Of a stretch of 64,000 nt of DNA, positions 47,783 to 56,127 are shown in pieces. This stretch comes from AC-43 sp963728855. Lineage in GTDB: Bacteria > Actinomycetota > Actinomycetes > Mycobacteriales > Micromonosporaceae. The notes below the pieces were generated by a model that saw only the letters and a program-made list of their open reading frames with translations, made no database searches and was not told where the DNA came from. The DNA lies in contig CAVSLN010000007.1 in NCBI GenBank assembly GCA_963728855.1, positions 248,001-312,000 on the forward strand, given 5' to 3'. The translations under genes and the position numbers were made by a program. Position 1 is the first letter of the stretch. Every line of letters starts with the position of its first letter.

Positions 47783-48117
47783 ATGGAAGAGCGCAGCCAG
47801 CATCGCACGCCGGCGCCGGTAAGGCTACGTTTCGTCCTGGGCGACAACGCGACCGATCTGGCTCTGCCCAGCGAGGTGAACAGCACGGAGACGAGCATCA
47901 GCCCGAACCCCAGGTAAGCCACGGCGCCGGCGTTGGGACGGATGAACATCATCATCATGGCGAGGGAGCCCAGGCCCAGCGGCGCGTACATCAGCACCGA
48001 GCCGATCCCGCTGTTGGCCGGCTCCGGTACCACCGGGGGTTCCTGCAGTTCGGTGTCCTCCGCCGGGGCGACCGGTCCGGCGCGCCGGGGGCCGCGGGTG
48101 AACAGCACCGTACTCAC
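47725..48117 (-). pseudogene. second truncated EccC N-terminus
   Basis: GTG start and AGGAG site as in the intact copy. Residues 1-79 are nearly identical to the EccC anchor of the neighbouring chimera, with both TM helices. After LMLVSVLF the reading runs antisense through the EccD stump and is meaningless (TSLGRARSVALSPRT). It has lost everything after the second TM helix. Confidence 0.75.
47783..47917 (+). pseudogene. EccD N-terminal stump
   Basis: An ATG opens 44 codons: MEERSQHRTPAPVRLRFVLG followed by DNATDLALPSEV. The stretch V-R-L-R-F-V-L-G-D-x3-D-L-A-L-P-x-E-V is the first strands of the ubiquitin-like domain of EccD, the type VII secretion channel protein. After 32 codons it runs into repeat copy 2 and stops at 47915. 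The original arrangement was therefore eccC and eccD divergent from one promoter region. Confidence 0.6.
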
Positions 48118-48253
48118 AATGCTCTCCTGTCGTGAGGGGTTCCCCCCTGCCGACCCGAACGACCGGCGCGAGCCGGGCGGCCCAGGCGGTTCTGGCTAGG
48201 TTGGCGAGCGGTCTCTCGCTTTGTCCCTGGCCGGAAGGAACCGGATGCGCACG
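47877..48253. repeat. duplicated eccC promoter/N-terminus region, copy 2
   Basis: Direct repeat of 47405-47782, 472 bp away at the left end. Its right end replaces EccD with the S8 protease gene, whose first possible ATG (48245) is a one-base variant of ATA in copy 1. The protease gene has thus captured the eccD promoter. Confidence 0.8.
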
Positions 48254-51200
48254 CCTGACGAGAAAGCCGCGATGCCGAAGGAGCAAAGGATGACTCCTTT
48301 CGCGCGCATGTGGCGCCGGCCGAGGACCGGAGCGCTGGCCGGGTCTCGACCCGCGGCACAGCCCCGGCCTTCCGGGGTGTTGGGGTGGTGGAGCGCGGCC
48401 GGATCCAGGAGATATCTGGCGTTGGGCGCGGCGTCAGCGCTTTTCGTGGCGCTGGTGGTCGTTGCCACCGGTCTGGTCGAGCCCGAATTGACGACGTCGC
48501 ACAACGCAGACAGCCGGGCCGGAGCCGCAGCCGCAGCCGCAGCACCGGCACACAGTCGCGCCGGCGAACCGGTTCCTGACAGCTACATCGTCACGCTCAA
48601 GGCCGACCCGCAACTGCGCCAGCCCGGCGCGGTGGCCCGCACCGCGCATGAGCTGGCAAGCCGGTTCAAGGGTCAGTTGGGCACCGTCTACACCGCTGCG
48701 TTGCAGGGTTTCTCGGTGCACCTGCCGGCCGACCGGGCTCGGGCGCTCGCCAAGGACCCGCGGGTCGCGTCGGTCGAGCAGGACGTTCTGGTGGCTGCGA
48801 CGTCGACCCAGTCGGACCCGTCCTGGAGCCTCGACCGGATCGACCAGTCCAACCGGTTGCCGAGCGGCACATACGACTACGACACCGATGCCCACAACGT
48901 CAATATCTACGTCCTTGACAGCGGTGTCCGCGCGACCCACGCCGAGTTCGGCGGGCGGGTCAAGAGCGGCCCGCCTCCGACGGACGACAACGACTGCGAC
49001 GGCCATGGGACGGCGATCTCCGGCGCGGCGGCCGGGGCGACCTGGGGTGTCGCCAAGAAGGCCACGATCTATTCCGTACGGGTACTCGGCTGCGACGGGC
49101 TCGGCCCCGCCACCAAGACGCTGGATGCCATCGACTGGGTGACCACATCGGCGCTCCGCCCGGCCGTGGTGAACATCAGCTGGGCTACGGGCCCGCAGGA
49201 CGCCCTGGATCAGGCGATCCGCAATTCGATCGCGTCGGGCATCACCTATGTCATCGCCGCCGGGAACGAGAACGGCGACGCGTGTGTGGGGTCACCGCAC
49301 CGGGTCAAGGAGGCGATCGTCGTCGGCGCGACCGACCGCAACGACGTGCGCGCGGGCTTTTCCAGCTACGGCTCCTGCGTAGACCTGTTCGCGCCGGGCA
49401 CCGACATCGCCACCGCGTCTTTCGCCAGCGACACCGCCACCACGACCACCGGCGGTACGTCAATCTCGGCGCCGATCGTGACCGGTGCCGCCGCGCTGTA
49501 CCTGGCCAACCACCCGACCGCGACGCCGCAGCAGGTGAGCGACGCGCTTGACGCCTGCGCGGACACCGGCCTGCTCGGCAACCCGGGCCCGCAATCCCCG
49601 GACCGGACTCTCAATACGCGATGCGGCGCAGGCCCGCTGACCATCACCAACCCGGGACGCCAGCGGACCAGCATGGGTGTTCCGGTGCGCATCACGAAGG
49701 TCAACGCCACCGACAGCAGCGGCGGGACCGTGCGCTACGGTGCGACCGGGCTGCCGACCGGGGTGTCGATCGACGCGACGACCGGGGTGATCTCGGGTAC
49801 GCCCAGCAGCGGCGGCACCACGACGGTCCAGATCACCGCGACCGACCAGGCCGGCGCCAGCACATTCACCACCTTCGTCTGGGAGGTGGATCTCGGACAC
49901 GGCTTCATCAAGGGAATCAACGGCCTGTGCGTCGACAACGTCTCTGCCCGCTCGACCGACGGCAACCCCATCCAACTCTGGGGATGCCAGCAGGTCTGGA
50001 CCGCGCGTGTCGACGGTACGATCGTGATCCAGGGGAAGTGCCTGACGGCCTCGACCCAGACCAGCGCGGACGGCCTGTTGATCGTGCTGTCCACCTGCGT
50101 GTCCGCCGGCTCCCAGATCTGGCGGGCGCAGGCCGACGGCACGCTGCGCAACCCGGCGTCGGACAACTGCCTGACCGCCCCGCAGGCCGGCTTGCGAGTA
50201 CGGCTGACCCTCGCCGGCTGCAATGGCGCCGCCGGCCAGAAATGGCAGTTGCCGTCGGGAGCGTGGCCCGATGCGATCAGCGTCAACAATCCTGGGACAC
50301 AGGTCACCTTCAAGGGCACCGACATCCGGATGAAGACCATCGCGAACAGCTCGGATACCACGCAGGCCCTGACCTATGCGGCGACCGGCCTGCCTCCGGG
50401 GCTGTCCATCGACACGACCACCGGAATGATCTCCGGCCAGACCAACACACCCTCGGCGCAGACCGTCACCATCACCGTCACCGACGAGGGCGGGGTCTCC
50501 GGGTCGGCCTCGTTCCTCTGGCAGGTCGCCAACGGACCGATCCCCGGCTTGAACGGCCTGTGCCTCGACGACTACGGCTCCAGCACGACCAGCGGCGTGC
50601 CTGTCCAGATGTCGATCTGCGGCAACTGGGGCAGCCAGCAATGGTTTGTCCGCGCCGACAACCGCCTCGTGACGACGGGGATGTGCATGGCGGCCTCCGG
50701 TGGCGGCATCTCCGCCGGCACGGCGATCGTCCTGGAAAGGTGCGGCACCGCGGACTCCGAGGTCTGGCAGCCGCAACCGGACGGCACGCTGCGCAACCCG
50801 GCGTCGGGTCTGTGCCTGACCGCCCTGGACTGGGAGGTGAACTCACAGCTCGCCCTCGCGACCTGTGCCGCGAAGCCCACCCAGGTGTGGGCACTACCCA
50901 CGGCGGCGGTGAGCGTTGCCCATCCTGGCCGGCAGGAGTTCCGCCTCGGTAATGCGGTCAGCATCGCGACCGCGGCGAGCCCCAAGACACTGACCTACCG
51001 CGCGACGGGGCTGCCCGCCGGGCTGTCCATCAACGCCACGACCGGCCTGATCACCGGTGCCCCGACCGCCGTCAATGACGGCACGGCCGCGGTCACCGCA
51101 ACCGATGCCAACGGCAACGTCGGCCGTGCCTTCTTCGACTGGAGTGTCCATGATGGACAGATCACCAACGGCGGCGGCTGGTGCGTGGACAACTACCGGG

Positions 51201-52156
51201 GCGTGACCCCCAACGGCAACCCGATCGTCGTGTGGGGCTGCAACAGCGGCGGCACCCAGCTGTGGACAGTCCGCGCGAACGGTGCCCTCGGCCTGGAGGG
51301 GAAGTGCCTTACGGTCGCCGGTGACAGCACCGCCGACGGCTCGCCGATCGTGCTCTACGACTGCCGCGACGTAGGCTCCCAGATCTGGCGCCAGCAGGCC
51401 GACGGATCGCTGGTCAATCCGGCCTCGGGCAAGTGCCTGAACGCACCGTCCCTCGCCAGGGGCACCCATTTCACCCTGGCCGCCTGCACCGACGCCGCGG
51501 GCCAGCGTTGGTTGCTGCCGGCCTCGCTGGTGGTCGCCAACCCCGGCTCGCAGAGCACCGGGATAGGAACCACCGTCAACCTGCCGATCGCGGTGACCAC
51601 CGTTGGCAGCAAGACGCTGGCGTACAGCGCCACGGGCCTGCCGGCCGGCTTGTCCATCGACCCGGCCAAGGGCGTCATCACCGGTGCACCCACCGCCGCC
51701 GGCACCACAACGGTCACCGTCACAGTAACCGACGGCTCGTTGACCAGCTCGATGTCGTTCAGTTGGCAGGTCCAGACACCGCCCACCGGAACCATCACAC
51801 ACAGCAGCGGATCATGGTGCGTGGACCAGCTTGACGCAAGACTGCGGGTGTGGGACTGCAACCACACCAACCCACAAACCTGGACCGTCCGATCCGACGG
51901 CCGGCTCTTCTCACTGGCGGGAACCGGGTGCATCACACCGGTCGACCACGGCACCACCGCCGGCACCGGTGTCGGAGTGAGCGCATGTAGCAGCACCGAC
52001 ACCGCGCAGATCTGGAAGCAGCAGTCTGACAAGACAATCGTCAACACGGCATCGGGCCTGTGCCTGACCGCCGGAAGCCTGGGGTACACAAGCCCGTACA
52101 CCCTGCAATCCTGCACCAGCACCACCAATCAACAGTGGGTACTGCCGACGAACTGA
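48245..52156 (+). CDS. secreted S8 (proteinase K-like) protease with four Ig/ricin-lectin units
   Basis: 1,303 residues from ATG 48245 (GGAAGG 6 bp upstream); ATG 48290, with AAGGAG, is an equally good start. A TM/signal helix (ALGAASALFVALVVVATGL) is followed by an inhibitor I9 propeptide (SYIVTLKADPQLRQPG to RVASVEQDVLV). The catalytic domain has NIYVLDSGVRATH (Asp), DCDGHGTAISG (His) and GGTSISAPIV (Ser), with ASN-type hole VIAAGNENGD. Then four repeats of a putative Ig/cadherin-like domain (LPTGVSIDATTGVISGTP) each lead to a ricin-type beta-trefoil (NGLCVDN, KCLTASTQTSADG). The lectins probably anchor the protease to glycans. A strong hairpin follows the stop. Confidence 0.85.
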   Translation: MRTPDEKAAMPKEQRMTPFARMWRRPRTGALAGSRPAAQPRPSGVLGWWSAAGSRRYLALGAASALFVALVVVATGLVEPELTTSHNADSRAGAAAAAAAPAHSRAGEPVPDSYIVTLKADPQLRQPGAVARTAHELASRFKGQLGTVYTAALQGFSVHLPADRARALAKDPRVASVEQDVLVAATSTQSDPSWSLDRIDQSNRLPSGTYDYDTDAHNVNIYVLDSGVRATHAEFGGRVKSGPPPTDDNDCDGHGTAISGAAAGATWGVAKKATIYSVRVLGCDGLGPATKTLDAIDWVTTSALRPAVVNISWATGPQDALDQAIRNSIASGITYVIAAGNENGDACVGSPHRVKEAIVVGATDRNDVRAGFSSYGSCVDLFAPGTDIATASFASDTATTTTGGTSISAPIVTGAAALYLANHPTATPQQVSDALDACADTGLLGNPGPQSPDRTLNTRCGAGPLTITNPGRQRTSMGVPVRITKVNATDSSGGTVRYGATGLPTGVSIDATTGVISGTPSSGGTTTVQITATDQAGASTFTTFVWEVDLGHGFIKGINGLCVDNVSARSTDGNPIQLWGCQQVWTARVDGTIVIQGKCLTASTQTSADGLLIVLSTCVSAGSQIWRAQADGTLRNPASDNCLTAPQAGLRVRLTLAGCNGAAGQKWQLPSGAWPDAISVNNPGTQVTFKGTDIRMKTIANSSDTTQALTYAATGLPPGLSIDTTTGMISGQTNTPSAQTVTITVTDEGGVSGSASFLWQVANGPIPGLNGLCLDDYGSSTTSGVPVQMSICGNWGSQQWFVRADNRLVTTGMCMAASGGGISAGTAIVLERCGTADSEVWQPQPDGTLRNPASGLCLTALDWEVNSQLALATCAAKPTQVWALPTAAVSVAHPGRQEFRLGNAVSIATAASPKTLTYRATGLPAGLSINATTGLITGAPTAVNDGTAAVTATDANGNVGRAFFDWSVHDGQITNGGGWCVDNYRGVTPNGNPIVVWGCNSGGTQLWTVRANGALGLEGKCLTVAGDSTADGSPIVLYDCRDVGSQIWRQQADGSLVNPASGKCLNAPSLARGTHFTLAACTDAAGQRWLLPASLVVANPGSQSTGIGTTVNLPIAVTTVGSKTLAYSATGLPAGLSIDPAKGVITGAPTAAGTTTVTVTVTDGSLTSSMSFSWQVQTPPTGTITHSSGSWCVDQLDARLRVWDCNHTNPQTWTVRSDGRLFSLAGTGCITPVDHGTTAGTGVGVSACSSTDTAQIWKQQSDKTIVNTASGLCLTAGSLGYTSPYTLQSCTSTTNQQWVLPTN

Positions 52157-52169
52157 CCCCGCAGTGACA

Positions 52170-52203
52170 GCGGGCGCCGGCATCGAGCGATGCCGGTGCC
52201 CGC
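52170..52203 (+). terminator. strong hairpin after S8 protease gene
   Basis: GCGGGCGCCGGCATCG pairs with CGATGCCGGTGCCCGC through a G-T wobble, 14 bp after the stop codon at 52154. There is no U-tract, as is common in high-GC actinobacteria. Confidence 0.7.
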
Positions 52204-52208
52204 TCGGT

Positions 52209-52408
52209 GGGGCCCTCTCTGGATCTGGGAGGAGGCGTGGGCCTACTACCTGGAAAGGAACGGCATCGCGCCCGAGCAGGAGCTGGTCGCCCACATCCGA
52301 GCCCGGCGCTACCAGCTGCCACTGGTCGATGGCGTGGCGATGCACCAGGCCCTGGCTGCCCTGCCCGAGCCCTGGGCCAACCAGCCGCACTGGACCTGCG
52401 GCGCCTGA
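52209..52408 (+). pseudogene. C-terminal stump of the 351-aa hypothetical protein
   Basis: Reads GPLWIWEEAWAYYLERNG and QLPLVDGVAMHQALAALP, matching residues about 287-351 of the protein at 38572-39627. The rest is missing. It ends 101 bp before the second lysozyme-like lectin gene, mirroring the gene order at 38.6-41.3 kb. Confidence 0.75.
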
Positions 52409-52509
52409 CCCGCCGCGCGCCGTACCGGATTTCCGTGTCCGTGGGTGAACTCCGCCCGGGTGGTGGCCGTTGTGTTTGGCGACGCATGCGCCATAGGGGA
52501 GAAGGTAGG

Positions 52510-54123
52510 GTGACCACGACAGCAGCGATCCGCCGCCTGATCGCGTTCCGGGGCCTTCGCGGCCGGCGGGACCCGTCCGCTCCGGCCGGACCCCGGCGTG
52601 TCCGGACAGCCATCGCGGTCGCCCTCGTGGTGGCTTGCGGCGTCGTCGGAGCGGTGGAGATCCTTCCGGCCCTGGCCGGGCCTTCCCAGGCCAACGCCAA
52701 GCCGGTGCCCCGGGAGAACCTCGCCACGATCGTCGCCGCCGCGACCTCCTGTCCGGCGCTGACCCCGGCCCGGCTGGCCGCCAGCCTGATGGCCGCGTCA
52801 GGCTTCGACTCCACGATCGTCGAAGCCAACGGAGCCATGGGTATCGCCGCGCTCACCACCGACGACTGGAAGAAGTGGCGCCCGTGGTCGGACGCCAGCA
52901 GGCGCGACGACCGGGCCAACATCTTCGCCTTGGCGCACCGTACCTGCGACTTCGTCGGCCAGCTCCGCGCCGCGAAGGTCCCCGGCGACCCGTGGCAGGC
53001 CGCGATGGCCGTCGACGGCGTGGGGCTGCCCGCCGTCCTCAAGGCGCACCGGGTCCCCGCCGACGCGCAGCACCACGTCGACCTCGTGTCCGGCTATGCC
53101 GAGTGGTACGCCAGCCAGCCACAGCTCAGCCGGTCCACCGTGACGCCGGCCCCGGTCACGCTCGACTCGTCGGGAGATCCGACGGACGTGATGCCGGTAC
53201 CCGACGCCTACGTACCCGACGTGCTCGCCGCTGGCCGGACCTGCGCCACGATCACCCCGGCCCGGGTCGCCGCGCAGCTCATGGCGGCGTCCCGGTTCAA
53301 CCCCAACCGGACCGGCCCGGACGGCTTGCAGGGCATCGCACAGTTCCGGCCGGAAGCCTGGAACCGGTACGGCCCGTCCGGTTCGACCTCGCCCTGGAAC
53401 CCGCGCGACGCGATCCCGGCCCTCGGCACCGCGATGTGCGACCTGGTACGCCAGCTGTCCGGCCTGAACAGCGGGGACCCCTACATCCTCGCCCTCGCCG
53501 CCTTCCAGTGGGGCACCGACACCGTACGCGCGACCGCCGGCGTACCTCGCCTCGCCGACATGCAGCAGCTCAGCGACCGAGCCACCAGGTACGTCCGCTA
53601 CTACTCCGAGGACCGCCAGCTCAACGACACACCCGCCGCACCACCCGGACCGTCAGCCACCACGCCCGGCCCCGCCCGCCCGGCCGCGCCGAAAGCCTCG
53701 GCCGCTGCGGCGCCCGCGGCACCGGCGGCGCCGCCGGCGCCGCCCCCGCCGGCCGGCCGGGCGCTGGTCAGCCGCGCGTCGGGCAAGTGCCTGAGCGCCA
53801 CCGCGGGCGGTGACGGCACGCCGCTGGTGCTGTGGACCTGCAACGCCTCGGTGGCGCAGCAATGGCAGGCCTACCCCGACGGTACGATCCGGGCGGTGGG
53901 CCTGTGTATGGACTCCCCGTGGGGCTCCACGGCCAACAGCACCGGCCTCCAGCTCGCCTACTGCAGCGGCAACCCGGCGCAGCACTTCACCCTCAACGCC
54001 AACAACCAGATCATCTACAGCGGCAAGTGCGTGGACGTCGCCGGCAGCCAGACCGCCGATGGCACGAGGATCAACCTGTTTACCTGTACCGGCTTTGACA
54101 ACCAGAACTGGAGCTGGCGTTAG
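52510..54123 (+). CDS. secreted lysozyme-like protein with ricin-type lectin, paralogue 2
   Basis: GTG start with GGGGAGAAGG upstream; 537 residues. Same plan as 39721-41316: signal/TM helix (AIAVALVVACGVVGAVEIL), a weak first lytic-transglycosylase-like domain (MGIAALTTDDWKKW), a second with DGLQGIAQFRPEAW and FQWGTDTVRATAGV, a long Pro/Ala linker, and a beta-trefoil ending DNQNWSWR. The two copies are highly similar across both catalytic-like domains and differ most in the linker. No active-site Glu is obvious at the standard SLT ES motif, so muralytic activity is uncertain. Confidence 0.8.
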   Translation: MTTTAAIRRLIAFRGLRGRRDPSAPAGPRRVRTAIAVALVVACGVVGAVEILPALAGPSQANAKPVPRENLATIVAAATSCPALTPARLAASLMAASGFDSTIVEANGAMGIAALTTDDWKKWRPWSDASRRDDRANIFALAHRTCDFVGQLRAAKVPGDPWQAAMAVDGVGLPAVLKAHRVPADAQHHVDLVSGYAEWYASQPQLSRSTVTPAPVTLDSSGDPTDVMPVPDAYVPDVLAAGRTCATITPARVAAQLMAASRFNPNRTGPDGLQGIAQFRPEAWNRYGPSGSTSPWNPRDAIPALGTAMCDLVRQLSGLNSGDPYILALAAFQWGTDTVRATAGVPRLADMQQLSDRATRYVRYYSEDRQLNDTPAAPPGPSATTPGPARPAAPKASAAAAPAAPAAPPAPPPPAGRALVSRASGKCLSATAGGDGTPLVLWTCNASVAQQWQAYPDGTIRAVGLCMDSPWGSTANSTGLQLAYCSGNPAQHFTLNANNQIIYSGKCVDVAGSQTADGTRINLFTCTGFDNQNWSWR

Positions 54124-54424
54124 CGGTGGGCGTCGAGGGGCGCAGTCGACTGATTGCGGTCCGTAATAAACACTTGCATTCTTCTATAAAGCTTGACGTC
54201 TATGGACCAAGCGGCGTAGAAACATCGCCGAGGTGACAGAGCGCTCTCCGGCCTAGGCAAGCGACCGAAGGTCCGGCTCACCTGGGAGAGCGCCCAAGGC
54301 AGCCCTGCCGGATCCGGACCTCTGTCGACGGCACCCGTAAGAGCACCGTTGACCGCCATGTGCGGCCGGACGGGAAGTCAGCGCGGGCGCCGGAGATCCA
54401 CCCCCGCTCCGGAGGAGTCTGCGC
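54124..54424 (+). promoter_or_regulatory. 301-bp leader region of GH71/99-like gene with palindromic operator
   Basis: The left part is AT-rich for this genome (GTAATAAACACTTGCATTC). TTGACG near 54194 and TAGAAA 18 bp on could be a promoter. AGAGCGCTCT (54238-54247) is a perfect palindrome with the GAGCGCTC core seen in LacI-family operators of actinobacterial sugar-hydrolase genes. GCGCTCTCC also pairs with GGAGAGCGC about 45 bp downstream, so an RNA hairpin is an alternative. No gene seen. Confidence 0.4.
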
Positions 54425-56086
54425 ATGGGAGTTTCGCGGCGAACGATCCTCGCCTCGGCCTTGGCCGGGTCCGCCCTCGCCGCCGCGTCCGTGGCGGAAC
54501 TGGTCAGTGCCCGGGCCGGTACGTCGGCGAGCCCGGCCGGCGACGTCGTCGGCAAGATCACAGTCGGGTACCAGGGTTGGTTCGCGTGTCCCGGTGACGG
54601 GGCACCGATCAACGGCTGGTGGCACTGGGGCTCCGACTGGGGGCGGTCGCCGTCGCCGACCAACAACGTCATCAAGGCGTGGCCGGACATGCGGGAGTAC
54701 GACCACTGCCACCGCACCGCCTACGCGAACCTGGGCAACGGCCAGCCGGCGAGCCTGTTCTCCTCCTACGACCAGCAGACCGTCGACACGCATTTCCGGT
54801 GGATGCGGGAGTACGGCTGCGACACGGCCGCGCTGCAACGGTTCAACCCCAACGGCAGCGAGGGCCCGACCCGCGACGCCATGGCCGCCAAGGTACGCAG
54901 CGCCGCCGAGACGTACGGGCGCAGGTTCTACATCATGTACGACGTCACCGGCTGGACCGGCATGCAGTCGGAGATCAAGGCCGACTGGACGGCGAAGATG
55001 TCCGCCTACACCGCGTCGAGCGCGTACGCCCGGCAGAACGGCAAGCCGGTGGTATGCGTCTGGGGCTTCGGCTTCAGCGACGACAACCACCCGTGGGACG
55101 CGGGCACCTGCCTGGAGGTCGTCAACTGGTTCAAGGCCCGGGGCTGCTACGTGATCGGCGGCGTACCCCGGGAGTGGCGTACCGGCGACGGCGGATCCCG
55201 GTCAGGATTCACCGACGTCTATCACGCGTTCAACATGCTGTCCCCGTGGATGGTCGGCGCGATCGGCGACGCGGGCGGGTCGGACTGGATGTCCCAGAAC
55301 CTCAACGTCCCCGACCAGGCCGACTGCACCGCCCACGGCATCGACTACCAGCCGTGCGTGCTGCCCGGCGACGTGTCCGCCCGGCAACGGGCGCACGGCG
55401 ACCTCATGTGGCGCCAGTTCTACAACATGGTCCGGGTCGGTGCCCAGGGCATCTACATCTCGATGTTCGACGAGTACGGCGAAGGCAACCAGATCGCCAA
55501 GACCGCCGAGAGCGCTGCCATGGTGCCGGCGGGCTCGGGCCTGTGGGCGCTGGACGAGGACGGTACGGCCTGCTCCTCGGACTACTACCTGCGCCTGACC
55601 GCCGACGGCGGCCGCATGCTCAAAGGCCAAATCCCGCTGACCCCGACCCGGCCCACCCAACCGGTTGCCTCGCGCGGCGGCGGTGCAACGAGCACCGTGG
55701 TGAGCTTGCGGGCGCACGCCAACGGCCTGCTCGTCACCGCCGAGAACGCCGGGGCGCAGCCCCTGGCCGCCAACCGCACCGCGATCGGCGGCTGGGAACG
55801 GTTCGACCTGATCGACCTCGGTAGCGGAAACGTGGCGCTGCGGGCGCACGCCAACGGCCTGCTCGTCACCGCCGAGAACGCCGGGGCGCGGCCCCTGGTC
55901 GCCAACCGTTCGGCCATCGGCCCCTGGGAGACCTTCCAACTCGTCCACAACTCCGACAGCAGCGTCAGCCTGAAGGCGTCGGTCAACAACGCGTACGTCT
56001 GTGCCGAGGGCGCCGGATCGAGGTCGCTGATCGCGAACCGTACCGCCGTCGGCGCCTGGGAACAGTTCGACCTCATCACCGCCTGA
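54425..56086 (+). CDS. Tat-exported GH71/99-like glycoside hydrolase with fascin-like tail
   Basis: ATG preceded by GGAGGAG at 7 bp. The N-terminus GVSRRTILASALAGSALAA is a twin-arginine signal. The catalytic part starts VGKITVGYQGWFACPGDG, the characteristic opening of GH71/99-like proteins, and continues with YIMYDVTGWTGM, VVCVWGFGF and GIYISMFDEYGEGNQI, the last holding likely catalytic acids. Known relatives cut alpha-glucans or alpha-mannan. From about residue 410 three fascin-like beta-trefoil repeats follow (LRAHANGLLVTAENAGA, ANRTAIG, WERFDL). Its neighbour downstream has the same tail, so the two probably bind the same glycan surface. Confidence 0.8.
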   Translation: MGVSRRTILASALAGSALAAASVAELVSARAGTSASPAGDVVGKITVGYQGWFACPGDGAPINGWWHWGSDWGRSPSPTNNVIKAWPDMREYDHCHRTAYANLGNGQPASLFSSYDQQTVDTHFRWMREYGCDTAALQRFNPNGSEGPTRDAMAAKVRSAAETYGRRFYIMYDVTGWTGMQSEIKADWTAKMSAYTASSAYARQNGKPVVCVWGFGFSDDNHPWDAGTCLEVVNWFKARGCYVIGGVPREWRTGDGGSRSGFTDVYHAFNMLSPWMVGAIGDAGGSDWMSQNLNVPDQADCTAHGIDYQPCVLPGDVSARQRAHGDLMWRQFYNMVRVGAQGIYISMFDEYGEGNQIAKTAESAAMVPAGSGLWALDEDGTACSSDYYLRLTADGGRMLKGQIPLTPTRPTQPVASRGGGATSTVVSLRAHANGLLVTAENAGAQPLAANRTAIGGWERFDLIDLGSGNVALRAHANGLLVTAENAGARPLVANRSAIGPWETFQLVHNSDSSVSLKASVNNAYVCAEGAGSRSLIANRTAVGAWEQFDLITA

Positions 56087-56127
56087 GCAACCCGCGGTCA
56101 ACCCCACTTGGGAGCGAGACGCACATC

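Noticed and set aside
48245..52156. Mycosin (MycP) of a type VII system
   Set aside because: It has an I9 propeptide, proteinase K-type motifs and lectin repeats, and lacks the C-terminal TM helix of mycosins.
52635..53813. A 392-codon plus-strand frame inside the second lysozyme-like lectin gene
   Set aside because: Arg-rich shadow frame; the real frame has signal peptide, SLT-like and lectin motifs.
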